A stretch of DNA of 64,000 bases, from positions 6,076,001-6,140,000 of the forward strand of contig CM082597.2 of NCBI GenBank assembly GCA_040954595.2, written 5' to 3'. The number at the start of each line of letters is the position of its first letter. Position 1 is the stretch's first letter. The notes beneath the pieces were generated by a model. That model ran no database searches, was not told the origin of the DNA, and saw only the letters and a program-made list of their open reading frames with translations. The stretch comes from Balanoglossus misakiensis. Lineage: Eukaryota; Hemichordata. Position numbers and translations under genes: made by a program. Positions 9,255 through 21,543 of this stretch are shown piece by piece.

Positions 9255-9431
9255 GACTCATCAACTTTTGTGGGGGCTCATTACTCGTGGCCCGTTGTCA
9301 GTATAGGGCAAAGTTGATCGATTTGAAGACCCCAGAGGTTGTACGCGCATCTTTTAACCTCTATGCACTCTTGTGAGTGAGTTCAGAAAATTTCCCCCCG
9401 AACAGATCTGGGCCATGGGTGGGAATTTTCT

Positions 9432-10712
9432 TTAGCTCGGTTTTGATTCCTTCATCAGTGATTTTGAGTTCATCAAGGAAAAGATCCGACGAAACAACGT
9501 GCATCTGGTTGAGGCTCTTACTGATAAATCCTCAATCTTAACCAACGCTTTTGCAATTTCTTCAGCTATTGCTGCTATATATTCATCTGATGATGGTATG
9601 TCTCCATGCAGCATTTTAATGAGACCTGAAAACATTAAGCTGGCATGCGACGTCACCCTTAGAGAATGCCTGATAGAAGCATCTACCTGTGTGAACTCTT
9701 TATCTATTTTATTAGTCTTAGGGTCAAGTTTCCTTCTGCCCTGATTTACAACTGCCATATGAGAAAGTACATCTTGTTCCACACTAGGGACTTTCCCATA
9801 TTGATCAAAATCCTTGTCCACCCACCGGTATAACATGTCATGAGATTTCTTGTAAGCAGACAGGTGGGGTAGGCCTTTGTCTGTATTGGCCCAAAGTGAA
9901 GCAATTCTCCCATCCATGGGTAGTGCTGGTACTTTAGGTTTCTTATTACCAGGTAGATTCTTAAAAACCTGATCCAAATAAGAAATTCTCTGCTCTTTTT
10001 CCTCCTCTGGAATTTCAATATTGAGAGCTAGAATGAGATTGCTAAGAACATCTGACATTCTTTTCTCCACCCCTGAGGGGATATCAGTTGAGGAGCACAC
10101 ACTTTGTTTGTCACTTTCCTCCTCATTCTCAAAGCTTTCATAAGGTTCTGTTAGGTTGGACTCTACAGGACGTCCTAACCCTAACATCACTGGGTTACTC
10201 TGCTGAGTAGATTGGCTTTCCTGCTGGTTTTCCCTCCAACTACGTTTAGGAGAGCCAAATTCAGAGGGAGTGGTAATATCTAGTACATCTTCACTCCTGC
10301 TGGTACCCGGGGTTTCCTCGGCCCGGTTGTCAACACGACCCAATGTATTTCTATTGGTTTCCGCCATATTGGGCGCGTTACTTTTGGCGGGAAAATTGGC
10401 GGCTCCAACGCCTGACAGAGATTGTTGTTCAATTTGAGCAGAAAGTTTACCTAACAATTCCAAAATCGGAGCAACCTTGCTATCTATCATTTCACCTACC
10501 TTCTCTTCCGAAACCAACTTTGGTTTTGATGAGGCAGGCTTTGATTTAGAGCGGGAGATTGCCTTCTGGGTTTCCGTCCCAGGGGCATTTCCCTTCTTTA
10601 CGCTGCCTTTAGTGACCTTGTCGGTCTTCACAGAATCATCACTTTGAACATCAGCTCCACGGTCATTAGACCCTGATGTAGTGGTTTCAGAAGCTAATAG
10701 ATCTGACTCCAT
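9432..10712 (-). CDS. DIRS Gag-like protein
   Basis: A 426-residue open frame on the minus strand, upstream of the DIRS RT. The first half is low-complexity and charged (Ser/Lys/Glu-rich). The second half is globular, with PMDGRIASLWANTDKG, LYRWVDKDFDQYG and helical segments near the C-terminus. Its position before RT and the absence of other domains fit the first ORF of DIRS elements. I assign it by context and general resemblance, not by a catalytic motif. The frame is intact. Confidence 0.75.
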   Translation of the reverse strand: MESDLLASETTTSGSNDRGADVQSDDSVKTDKVTKGSVKKGNAPGTETQKAISRSKSKPASSKPKLVSEEKVGEMIDSKVAPILELLGKLSAQIEQQSLSGVGAANFPAKSNAPNMAETNRNTLGRVDNRAEETPGTSRSEDVLDITTPSEFGSPKRSWRENQQESQSTQQSNPVMLGLGRPVESNLTEPYESFENEEESDKQSVCSSTDIPSGVEKRMSDVLSNLILALNIEIPEEEKEQRISYLDQVFKNLPGNKKPKVPALPMDGRIASLWANTDKGLPHLSAYKKSHDMLYRWVDKDFDQYGKVPSVEQDVLSHMAVVNQGRRKLDPKTNKIDKEFTQVDASIRHSLRVTSHASLMFSGLIKMLHGDIPSSDEYIAAIAEEIAKALVKIEDLSVRASTRCTLFRRIFSLMNSKSLMKESKPS

Positions 10713-11090
10713 GAGATCAAGTTATCGGCGTCTGTTCAGTTTTATTAGGCAATAATAAACAATGTGTGTCATAAAGACTCACGATCTAATGCTGACAACA
10801 AGAATAAATCTCGGAAGACCCACACACTGGGTAAACAACTTGAAAGGCTGATCACACCACAAATGGTACAAACCTACCTCGAAACCCCAAAAAGAGTTAT
10901 TAGAAGGGAATTATCCCCACTAGAAAGACGGGAAACAGCTAAGCGAAAATTCGAGACGACATCCAAGATGGCGTCGAGAACATAAACTGAACTAGGACAG
11001 TGTCACATGGTCATGGCATGGGTTGGACAGGTCGATTTTCTCGACGGGGTAGACAGCTGCTAGAGAACATTAGCCTAATGTATGGTCCTA
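10713..11090. other. Likely DIRS leader; no gene supported
   Basis: The region lies just upstream of the DIRS gag-like start. An open frame of 73 codons on the opposite strand (10764-10985) is lysine/arginine-rich but has no homolog I recognise and no partner exon. It may be chance. A DIRS terminal repeat would be expected here, but I cannot match it because the other end is missing. Confidence 0.35.
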
Positions 11091-11109
11091 ACAGGTGAGT
11101 ATAGATGTG

Positions 11110-11250
11110 CAGGAGAATCTCGTGATCTCGACTTACTATCTCGTGATCTCGACGTAGTATCTCGTGATCTCGGCTTAGTATCTCGTGATCTTGACTTGGT
11201 ATCTCGTGATCTCAACTTAGTATCTCGAGATAACGAGATAAATTTTTATT
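11110..11250. repeat. Minisatellite, 21-bp unit based on TATCTCGTGATCTCGAC
   Basis: Five to six head-to-tail units of 21 bp, each a variant of TATCTCGTGATCTCGACTTA, end in CTCGAGATAACGAGATAA, which is itself palindromic. The open frame through it (repeated SRDLDLV) is only a translation of the repeat. Confidence 0.9.
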
Positions 11251-12265
11251 TCTTGCTTTACAAAATGGCATGAACGGGCTTTCATAGTGTGGGTTTTGGC
11301 CAATCAGAATTTAAATTGTGGAACAGCATGTATCCCACCGACCCCACCTCAGACCATCGTGGTACACTTTTTTGGTGCTCTAATCAACTGTTCACATCTC
11401 TCTCTGTCGGCCGATGACTTCGGAAATCTACTGAAATGATACTACGGAAAATTTAACACCACTTAACAATAAAGCTTATGTAGCGTTCATGGACTCTGTG
11501 GGTGCGCGCACGACCTTGTCATGCGTGTGATGCAGACGACATGAACCTTTATATACATGGGTGTGAAACGCACAAATAACCCAACACACAGTATGTCTAT
11601 CACATATTGAGGGACTCTGCCCGACACTAGTTTTCTCCATCTTCCAAAACATAAACTATGTAATCGCATGGTACTCTTCCAATCAGATTAAAATCAGATG
11701 TACTGTTGGGCACTGTTTTTACCTTTGCTGATACTCGACTGTTCTGTTTGGAAGGGACACCCGCACTAGTGGTGTGGTGTGGCACGTACACCGAGAACAG
11801 CCTAGACAGAGAACAGAACAGCCAATGACAGCACACAGGGGCCTTACTTTACATCTGAATTTAATCAGATTGGGCACTCTCCTGTTTCTACACACTTTTG
11901 TTCACAGGGTTGTATTTCAGGGAAGGATTTTTTTATATGATAGAAACTGAATAGGTTTGTTGACTGTTAGCTGCACACTCAGACTGCCCTGCTCGCGCGA
12001 TACGCCCTCTTTTAGTGAATTCTTCCTACCGCCAAGAAAGCAAAAAGTAAATGTTACCTCACAGATAGACAAGAAAAAATGGGCTCAGAAAACGGTTTGA
12101 CATTTTCAGCCATTTTGTCATCGTACACAACAGGTGCACTATACACGAACTATGAATTTATGTGCTTTTTACATATGAAATACAGAAAAGCAATAGCAGA
12201 TACAACATTTCCCCTGTAAGGAAACACAAGACTGTATTGGAGATCAATACAAAGAAGACTCTTAC
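11251..12265. other. No gene recognised
   Basis: Mixed non-coding sequence with no supported open frame, tRNA or TIR structure on either strand. Confidence 0.5.
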
Positions 12266-12369
12266 TGAATTGTCTTTGTTTTCCTCTTGCACTGGATAAC
12301 GTGCATCACCTGAAATTGAGTCATCACTTTTCTTTTCTTCAGCCATGTCACTTTTTCGCTTTTTCGTTT
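12266..12369 (-). CDS. Candidate orphan exon, Lys/Glu/Asp-rich
   Basis: On the minus strand, the acceptor TTTCTTGCAG precedes 104 bp that stay open in one frame, and GTAAGA follows at the other end. The peptide begins TKKRKSDMAEEKKSDD, resembling a basic nuclear-localisation patch followed by acidic sequence, and ends QEENKDNS. The flanking exons of the putative gene were not found within the window, so it could be a remnant. No domain is recognised. Confidence 0.35.
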
Positions 12370-12746
12370 CTGCAAGAAATATTTAGTTCACTATTGTTAG
12401 CTATATTTAGGGGAAATAATCTACATTATTATACATGTACATCTAGTGCCGAGAACAATAGATTTTGGCGTGCAATAAAAAGCCGTACGGAACGGTACGT
12501 ACGGAACGCGCGTTAGATAAGCCTTAGTTTCAAGGCGCCCCAAACTCACCGTGTACAGGTATGCGTTGTTATGCGGACGGTTTCAAGGCGCCCCCAATCC
12601 AACGCACGTGCGCACAAAAAAGAAAGATGGCTGCTCACTGAGTCAACTGAACGGTTTTCGATCGTTTGTATCAGCATTTTGGGCGTTTTGAAAGCCAAGT
12701 AACATGCAACACAAGAACTAACGGAGATGTAAGATGTATAATAATA

Positions 12747-12875
12747 AGGTTATTACGAAAATACCGCAAAGTATGCACGAGGACATTAGCGCAGCGCATC
12801 GCCCTCCGCTACACGTCGGGCGATACTTAGCGCTAATGTCCTCGTGCATACTTTGCGGTATTTTCGTAATAACCT
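12747..12875. repeat. Foldback hairpin element, 129 bp
   Basis: The arms AGGTTATTACGAAAATACCG... and its reverse complement are about 46 bp and essentially perfect, around a loop of about 37 bp that is rich in CG dinucleotides. The target duplication is not clear. This fits a short non-autonomous DNA transposon or a cruciform-forming sequence. Confidence 0.85.
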
Positions 12876-13131
12876 CATATAACTTGCCTTCAGCAAAATT
12901 TGAGAACCAAAATAAGGCTTTTGTATGAGAATATTACCCTATAGCAAAGATCACTGTCAGCATAGCCCATAATGCTGTTAGGATTTGTAAACTTACTCAC
13001 CAGCTATGCTTACGCAGGTATGAGTATTGTTTTCCTTGCTAAGACCTCCGTCAAAGTGATTAGTGAATTGTGTTGGTGTGCAATATGTACACCAGCAGTT
13101 TGATGTCACCGTACATGCAAGCCAAAAAAGT

Positions 13132-16100
13132 GGGCTGGGCCAGTGTTTCGTGCTCATTTTATGCCCATATATGGTAAGCAGCCGAACAGCCAAATCCGTC
13201 TGGGCACGAATTGTAAATTGACAAAGTAAACAGTACACAATTGATGTTATCGAGTAGAAAACTCGATAACATAATTTATTTAAATAATTCATTCTAACCT
13301 GGCAAGTTTCCACACAGAAAGTTAGGTTAATCAAACTGATTGAATCCTGTTTGTTCTGATTTTTTTCTGCAAATACAGGCTTTCAGCACCTTTACCTGGA
13401 TATTTCAACTTGGCTGACCAACGTGGATGTAATAGATCACTGCCGAAAATGGCGGAGTGGCCTTCTTCCTCATTAGAAACTCTCCTAGTGTTTTCACAAA
13501 CTGCTACAACTGCTTCCAGGATAATAATATAGATAACCGCTCTAATGTTGAGTGCTGGAGTTGTCCATCTGATGATGTGAAAGCCAATCCCCAGTTCATC
13601 CATTCATACCTATGTGATGGTAAACTTGCAGAGTAAAGTTGTGGATATAATTACACATGGCCCAAATGGACGATTTAGCCAAAACACACATATTAAATCT
13701 AAACCTGAAAATGCTGTATGTATGGAATTTTGAATTAAATGTTTGCTGTGGTTTTTGTCATTAGTGTAGTTCAGCAGTGTACCTTAAATTTGCTACGTGT
13801 AACTTTTCAAAACTTCACTCAATTGACTTTACAATCATGCCCTGGGAGAATATCGACTTTACTCAACATAAGAGGCAATCGAAACCCACAATAAAAATAG
13901 CTGGGACATTTACAGCCTGCTATTAGCTGCCATGTTTAGCATATTTTTTAACAATAAAACACTTCAATTTTCTCTATCGTAAGCCGACAGACGACACGGT
14001 CTTAAATTCCGACCTCGATTTGTGAAGATTCTAATGCGCATTTCGGCATATACCACTGTGAAATTGTTATTGATGTTTTAGCTGCAGGGTTTGGTCAATA
14101 AAGTTTGGTGTGTGTCTGCTTACCATTTTTCTCTTCTTTGCTGACTATCTGAACTTGTGAAAACACCTTTTCGAATATTCAACAAGTTGTATCTGCAATC
14201 TCAAAAAATTGGATGTAACAATGAAAAACAGCTTGTTGGAGAAAGCCACTGCAGCCAAATACTTTCCCCAGACGTTTGATTTTCATTTGTATATGAACTG
14301 TTGTCCCGTCAAGGCCTTCAGCAATCGGTTTTGAAGCAATTGCTCCATACACACGAGAATTCTTCGCTCTACCATCCGACATGTCATGGATCCTTTCATC
14401 CTTTTTAAGTACAAGTATCAATCACATATCCCAATCGATCTAGTTATTGTCAGGATTGCGAGACACATTCACCGACCTGCTGCATTCCCGGATGTTGGCT
14501 ATTCGAATCAATGCATTGATTTTGCACACACATGTAATAATACAGAATACTGCTTGAGGTGTAGTAAATCGTTCTTTTATGGACTTGAGTTTGTTATGGC
14601 CTTAAGGTAGTTGGAAAGGCTATTTTTGAAGCAAATTCTCTCAATGTTTGTGAATTTATTTTCACAAGTTAGAATAAAGATAATGACTTGAAATTTGCAG
14701 CATGTATTCTTAACAAACTCAAAAGTGAGGGAAAAATATGACTGTAAAAATATCTGCTAAAATTATGAAATTTGATACGCCTAAATATAAATATTCATAA
14801 TTTTACAAAATATTGATTGAATCTTGACATGTTTTCACAAATTATTGAATAATTTGTATTCATTTTAATATTAAGCAACCCCTCCAGCAATGTACGGGAC
14901 ACTTTCAGCATAAACTTATTTTTTTCAAAGTTATCACTCAGGAAAACACAGTTTTTGTTGATATTTTGTATACAACTTTAACGTGCTGCCAAAACACAAC
15001 GGGAAAACTTATGAAAAAACTGTCCCGTAAAATTGTTCTTTGGGATGTCCCGAGCCTTTCCTGAAAGTTTCATGATAAAAAAATTATCTGGCATACCAAT
15101 TCAATCACAAATAAAAACCATTACATTATGGCGAAGGGCAGAAAAGTAGCGAAATACGCAAAGTTTAGCGGCAGTTCACGGCGAAGGATCGCATTTATCT
15201 GGGTCAAACGCTTTTCCGCTGGCTTTTCGGGTTCCCTAGAAATGCAAAAATGTCCATAATTTGGCAGCCTTTAATAAACAAGCAAGGTTATCTATCGTTG
15301 AAAATTGCAAGAATCAGTGTTTGCAAGTTACATTTAAATGCCCTTGGCTAGGGGAACCCGTCCTTGTGCGCATAGCCTAGGAGAAGTCTTCCCCTAGAGG
15401 GCGCTCAAATAAGGCTCCCTAGCTTCCTTGCCAGATGTATGAAATTAGGTATAATAAAACCAGCCATATCTTGTTACACGTTTATTGCCCCGAATTTTTC
15501 ATGAGTTTAATTTTTCTCTAATACATTTCTAGATATAAATTCAGTGTTTTTAAATGAAATTTTAACTGACGCCCTAGCCTTTCCAACTACCTTAAGTGTG
15601 TGGTTTGGCAAGTAGACATCGTACTCTAAATGCAGATAAAATAATTATAAATGGACATTTGAGGAGAGTGACATGTTGTAGAGCAGAACTAGTGTAAGGG
15701 TCATATTTTGACAGTAACGGGGTCAAAATTTTCCCATAATCTTCCCCATAATAACAGAAAGTGTCTTTTTCGCACACTTGTGCAAATGGTATGGTGTCGA
15801 TCACATCAATACAATTAATGAGAAACTACCGGTGCGCTAAAACGACAAATGAATCTGGGGGAAAGTTCAGCTATGGTGTCCATCTGTGTACCCCGAGACG
15901 CTTGTAGCTTGTTCAAATAAACACACTGCTTGCAAATCCCCTCACGCAAGCCTTATGACATCCTCAAGGATCATTGAGTTTTAAATTTACAGTAATAGCA
16001 GCTTGGGTCAGTGTGTAAACAAATCGGATACTGTTTTGACTCCTAACAGACGCATTTTGAAAAAGAGTTACATTATGAATGTATAGGTGAATATTGCATA

Positions 16101-17052
16101 GTTAATGTGAACATGGGCATGAATTGCTGGTACAATGTAATTACTTTCTTGCATGGTCATAAAATGTACGATAAGAAATTGCCAGACCTTAGCTCACCAT
16201 GGGCGCGACATTCAGAATTGTTTGTGGTGATTGATAGCTTTCTTAAGAGTATACTTACAACACTTCACGTATTTTCAGTTGACACTTTATTGATGTTACG
16301 AATAATATTGCGGCCATAATTTTCTGGTTAACTCGACAACGTCAATATATCACAACGACGTTGGTAATAGTACCCTGGTACAACCGTCTCTTATAGTCCG
16401 AGGACAGAGTCGTGTGCTTGTATCTGCGTTTCATCATTTCCAGTCATGCCCAAATTACATTATTCTCTAAATGAGCCATTCAGAATGGAAACAATTTCCA
16501 ACGTACATTGACCTTCCCCAAATATAATATTGGCATACATGTCTAAACAATCACCCAAGCCCTGACACAATCCTTCTGTATAAATGTCTCTCTGCAAAAC
16601 CGGTCAACTGTTGGTTGTCACATGGCCTGATTGTTGCAAGGCAAGCTTGTAAACAGTATAACGCAGTACACATTCACTCTTGCAAATTTTCTGGTCATGT
16701 AACAAGCTAGAGCCGGGATAGGGCCTACATGTTCATACACATTTGTGTATTCGCAGCACCTGTTACAGACAGAACTTATATCTATGAACAAATGCCCGAT
16801 AAAAGTCTGTCCACAAATGTCTCCCTTTTTGATGTCACAATCCATTAAATATTTAATCCAAATTATTTACGCTGGTCTGCCCTTACGCGCGATTTGGACC
16901 AGCTGCCATTTTGAACCCGGCTCAGTAGCAAGAAGTGTAAAATCACCAATTGAATTCCAAGGCCAATCTGGCTGACTAAAAAGTTATCAATTACGGCATA
17001 AAAAATATCCCATGTTATGATACATGCGGGAAAGATCCCACACCACAGAAAG
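13132..17052 (+). repeat. Segmental tandem duplication, copy A
   Basis: Starts at GGGCCAGTGTTTCGTGCTC and runs to CACACCACAGAAAG, where copy B begins at once. It is about 3.9 kb because it contains a 986-bp insertion (14606-15591) absent from copy B. Small open frames (e.g. 13331-13603 minus and 14386-14610 plus) are kept in both copies, but I cannot connect them to any known protein or a splice structure. Confidence 0.93.
14606..15591. mobile_element. Non-autonomous transposon with TTAA target duplication (986 bp)
   Basis: The ends are GGTAGTTGGAAAGGCTA and TAGCCTTTCCAACTACC, a perfect 17-bp inverted pair flanked by TTAA on both sides. Copy B (18503-18520) has the uninterrupted site GGCCTTAAGTGTGTGG, proving insertion and showing that only one TTAA existed before. 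TTAA duplication suggests a piggyBac- or Kolobok-related mobiliser. Because CTTAAG is palindromic, a 6-bp CTTAAG duplication cannot be excluded. No coding capacity is seen. Confidence 0.9.
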
Positions 17053-20000
17053 AGGGTTGGGCCAGTGTTTCGTGCTCATTTTATGCCCGTATATGGTAAG
17101 CAGCCGAACAGCCAAATCCGTCTGGGCACGAATTGTAAATTGACAAAGTAAACAGTACACAATTGATGTTATCGAGTAGAAAACTTGTTAACATAATTAA
17201 CCTGGCAAGTTTCCACACAAAAATTGGGTTAATCAAACTGATTGAATCCTGTTTGTTCTGATTTTTTTCTGCAAATACCGGTACAGGCTTTCAGCACCCT
17301 TACCTGGACATTTCAATTTGGTTGATCAAAATGGCTGTAATAGATCACTGCCGAAAATGGCAAAGCGGCCTTCTTCCTCATTAGAAACTCTCCTAGTGTT
17401 TCACAAACTGCTACAACTGCTTCCAGGACAATAATATAGCAGACCGCTCTAATGTTGAGTGCTGGAGTTGTCCATCTGATGATGTGAAAGCCAATCCCCA
17501 GTTCATCCATTCATACCTATGTGATGGTAAACTTGCAGAGTAAAGTTGTGGATATAATTACACATGGCCCAAATGGACGATTTAGCCAAAATACACATAT
17601 TAAATCTAAACCTGAAAATGCTGTATGTATGGAATTTTGAATTAAATGTTTGCTGTGGTTTTTGTCATTAGTGTAGTTCAGCAGTGTACCTTAAATTTGC
17701 TACGTGTAACTTTTCAAAACTTCACTCAATTGACTTTACAATCATGCCCTGGGAGAATATCGACTTTACTCAACATAAGAGGCAATCGAAACCCACAATA
17801 AAAAATAGCTGGTACATTTACAGCCTGCTATTAGCTGCCATGTTTAGCATATTTTTTAACAATAAAACACTTCAATTTTCTCTATCGTTAGCCGATGGAC
17901 GACACAGTCTTGAATTCCGACCTCGGTTTGTGAAGATTCTAATGCGCATTTCGACATACCTAGGTAAAATTGTTACTGATGTTTTAGCTGACAGGGTTTG
18001 GTCAATAAAGTTTGGTGTGTGTCTGCTTACCATTTTTCTCTTCTTTGCTGACTATCTGAACTTGTGAAAACACCTTTTCGAATATTCAACAAGTTGTATC
18101 TGCAATCGCAAAAAATTTGATGTAACAACGAAAAACAGCTTGTTGGAGAAAGCCACTGCAGCCAAATACTTTCCCCAGACGTTTGATTTTCATTTGTATA
18201 TGAACTGTTGTCCCTTCAAGGCCTTCAGCAATCGGTTTTGAAGCAATTGCTCAATACACACGAGAATTCTTCGCTCTACCATCCGACATGTCATGGATCC
18301 TTTCATCCTTTTTAAGTACAAGTATCAATCACATATCCCAATCGATCTAGTTATTGTCAGGATTGCGAGACACATTCACCGACCTGCTGCATTCCCGGAT
18401 GTTGGCTATTCGAATCAATGCATTGATTTTGCACACACATGTAATAATACAGAATACTGCTTGAGGTGTAGTAAATCGTTCTTTTATGGACTTGAGTTTG
18501 TTATGGCCTTAAGTGTGTGGTTTGGCAAGTAGACATCGTACTCTAAACGCAGATAAAATAATTATAAATAGACATTTGGGGAGAGTGACAAGCAGAACCA
18601 GTGAAAGGCTCATATTTTGACAGTAACGGGGTCAAAATTTTCCCATAATCTTCCCCATAATAACAGAAAGTGTCTTTTTCGCCCACTTGTGCAAATGGTA
18701 TGGTGTCGATCACATTAATACAATTGATGAGAAACTACTGTTGCGGTAAAACGACAAATGAATCTGGGGGAAAGTTCAGCTATGGTGTCCATCTGTGTAC
18801 CCCCGAGACACTTGTAGCTTGTTCAAATAAACACACTGCTTGCAAATCCCCTCACGCAAGCCTTATGACATCCTCAAGGATCATTGAGTTTTAAATTTAC
18901 AGTAATAGCAGCTTGGGTCAGTGTGTAAACAAATCGGATACTGTTTCGTGACTCCTAACAGACGCATTTTGAAAAAGAGGTACATTATGAATGCATAGTT
19001 GAATATCGCATCGATAGTGTGAAAATGGGCATGAATTGCTGGTAATTACTTTCTTGCATGGTCATAAAATGTACGCTAAGAAATCGCCAGACCTTAGCTC
19101 ACCATGGGCGCGACATTCAGAATTGTTTGTGGTGATTGATAGCTTTCTAAAGAGTATACTTACAACACTTCACGTATTTTCAGTTGACACTTTATTGATG
19201 TTACGAATAATATTGCGGCCATAATTTTCTGGTTAACTCGACAACGTCAATATATCACAACGACGTTGGTAATAGTACCCTGGTACAACCGTCTCTTATA
19301 GTCCGAGGACAGAGTCGTGTGCTTGTATCTGCGTTTCATCATTTCCAGTCATGCCCAGATTACATTATTCTCTCAATGAGCCATTCAGAATGGAAACAAT
19401 TTCCAACGTACATTGACCTTCCCCAAATATAATATTGGCATACATGTCTAAACAATCACCCAAGCCCTGACACAATCCTTCGGTATAAACGTCACTCTGA
19501 AAAAAAAAGGTAAAGTGTTGTCACATGGCCTGATTGTTGCAAGGCAAGCTTTAGACTCTCTCAAAGCCCACGGTTCGCTACAAGGCTCTTCACTGATGCG
19601 CCCTCAACCGTTTAGCAAAGGAGAAGCCCTATATGGTGTTGTGTAGCGAACCTCTCGCCGGGCACACATGCAATCAGACCATAAGCCTGCATGGATGGCG
19701 AGAGGGGCTGTGAGAGAGTCTAGGCAAGCTTGTAAACAGTTGTATAACGCAGTACACATTCACTCTTGCTAATTAGCGGCACTGCTTACAGACAGAACTT
19801 AATCAATGAACAAATGCCCGATAAAAGTCTGTCCACAAATATCTCCCTTTTTGATGTCACAATCCATTAAATATTTAATCCAAATTATTTACGCTGGTCT
19901 GCCCTTACGTGCGATTTGGACCAGCTGCCATTTTGAACCCGGCTCAGTAGCAAGAAGTGTAAAATCACCAAGTGAATTCCAAGGCCAATCTGGCTGAGCT

Positions 20001-20074
20001 AAAAAGTTATCAAAATACGGTATAAAATATATCCCATGTTATGATACATGCGGGAAAGATCCCACACCACAGAA
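17053..20074 (+). repeat. Segmental tandem duplication, copy B
   Basis: Matches copy A from GGGCCAGTGTTTCGTGCTC to CACACCACAGAA, with scattered substitutions and small indels, in the same orientation and adjacent. It lacks the 986-bp TTAA element but has gained a 171-bp element at 19552-19722. Confidence 0.93.
19552..19722. mobile_element. MITE with 9-bp target duplication (TIR TAGACTCTCTCA), copy 1
   Basis: The ends TAGACTCTCTCA and TGAGAGAGTCTA are inverted and flanked by GGCAAGCTT at 19543-19551 and 19723-19731. Copy A of the tandem duplication has a single GGCAAGCTT at the matching place (about 16642). A 9-bp duplication is typical of Mutator-like elements. A second family member is at 46522. 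Confidence 0.92.
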
Positions 20075-20329
20075 TGTTGGAGCCCTTTCTGAGCAACCTG
20101 TCAATCCTTCTTTCCCATATACCGGTATAGGGCAAGGTTCAAGCAGTAGTCGGTACGGGGGCAGGCAAGCATCCCAAACTTGAAACCCACTTGACTGGTC
20201 TTGCTGGCATGTAGCTATGCTCTTTGAATCTTATCGTGGCCAAATCTTAGACAGCTCTCAAAAATTAATAAAAATGGTTGGTATAATTACTGGGGAATGA
20301 TGTCAATTAACCAAAACAGCAGACAATGA

Positions 20330-21010
20330 CATACCAAAAATGTACAAGTTCATTAACAGACACAGACATCATCATTGCAAGCACAGGCATCTCCCTCTCA
20401 TCAAATGATGATGCACATTTACAGCAATCACAGACATCCAACCAGCGGCAGAGAAAGACAACAATCACAGAGATCAGAGCTCATTCTCAGTGATGCACAA
20501 TTATCCCACACAGACAGTGATCTTCAATAAATGAGCAAGCACTTACAGAATATACTCAGCAGCAGCCACAGGCAGTCATTCTACTACTGACAGACACAAG
20601 TAAACACAAACAAAACCTTTCGTCAACTATAAGTATTCCCATTTACGCCATTTGGTTTGCTTAAAACCCAAACCACAAATACATGGCTGCATAAATTACT
20701 GGCTATGTAATTATATAATCTCACAAGGATCAATACACTCAAATAATTTACGTTCAGGTAGCAATGCATGTACCTTGATTTATTTACTGTTTGCCCAATG
20801 ACATCAAAAACCTACAACAGTACATGAACGATGAAAGAAAAAAAAGCAAAGAGGATGTTACGTCCCAAAGAGCCGGTGTCCTCGACATGACGAATGGGGC
20901 AGTCTGGCGGCCATGTTGATCCAATATGTGAAATTGCCAGCCTATGCGAAAAAATATATGCCTGGCTTCGGAACAGAGGGATCCGTCTATGCAGACTGCC
21001 TCAAACAAAT
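20330..21010 (+). repeat. Dispersed repeat, copy 1 (copy 2 at 22290-22900)
   Basis: The two stretches share a CA/CAG-rich, Gln/Thr/Ser-coding block, then a common tail with AAACCCAAACCACAAATACA, GGCTATGTAATTATAT and CCTCGACATGA. Copy 1 is more broken in frame. They look like duplicated parts of one decayed gene or element. Confidence 0.85.
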
Positions 21011-21543
21011 GGTAAGTCACTTGGTTGTTATTCTGGAAAAAAAATAACATACCGCGGGGACTGGGAGGACACTGGCTGCGATTCCTGAAGAACCAAAGGT
21101 AAAGGAAAAACTTTGTTGCATGTATTTTTAACTCTGAAAAAATATTTGAGGACCACACAGGAAGACAGTACCCGGTATACCGGTACAGATCGTCGCGGGA
21201 ACATTTTTGACAACTTTGGATGAGTACTTCTCGCGCCAAGTCTCATTCGAATATCAAGCCAGACTATATTGGAATTCGATTGGGCCATGGTAAAAGTAAT
21301 CTTGTTTATAGTTATTTTGGCCAATTTGCATCCCAGTTTGGGTTCTAAGACATCTGATCACCGGGGAAGAAAGGGTGGACGCGGATAATGCGCCTGGTAC
21401 ACCTTTGATAAGTCGTGTCACATCCGCGCTGAGAAGTTTTATCTGCAGTTTACCCTGGGTTGGGCCAATAATTGCCTCAGTATGAACTTCGTACGACTCC
21501 AAGTGTTGTACATGTTGAGAGAGTCCTCGTTGGAATTCTCTGA

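Larger units (their letters stand above)
1082..10712 (-). mobile_element. DIRS-like retrotransposon, split by a younger insertion, 3' part missing
   Basis: Read on the minus strand this holds a gag-like ORF (9432-10712), the N-terminal part of a reverse transcriptase (8696-9254) and, beyond the nested element, the rest of RT plus RNase H (1082-2242). RT motifs are of the DIRS type, with a DLTDAYFHIPI block, an LPFGLSSAPRIF block and the catalytic YLDD box. DIRS elements normally also carry a tyrosine recombinase and often a methyltransferase downstream of RNase H. I see neither, because recognisable homology stops near 1080. The reading frame is open on both sides of the nested element, so the DIRS copy was largely intact when hit. 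Terminal inverted repeats of the DIRS itself were not identified. Confidence 0.85.
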
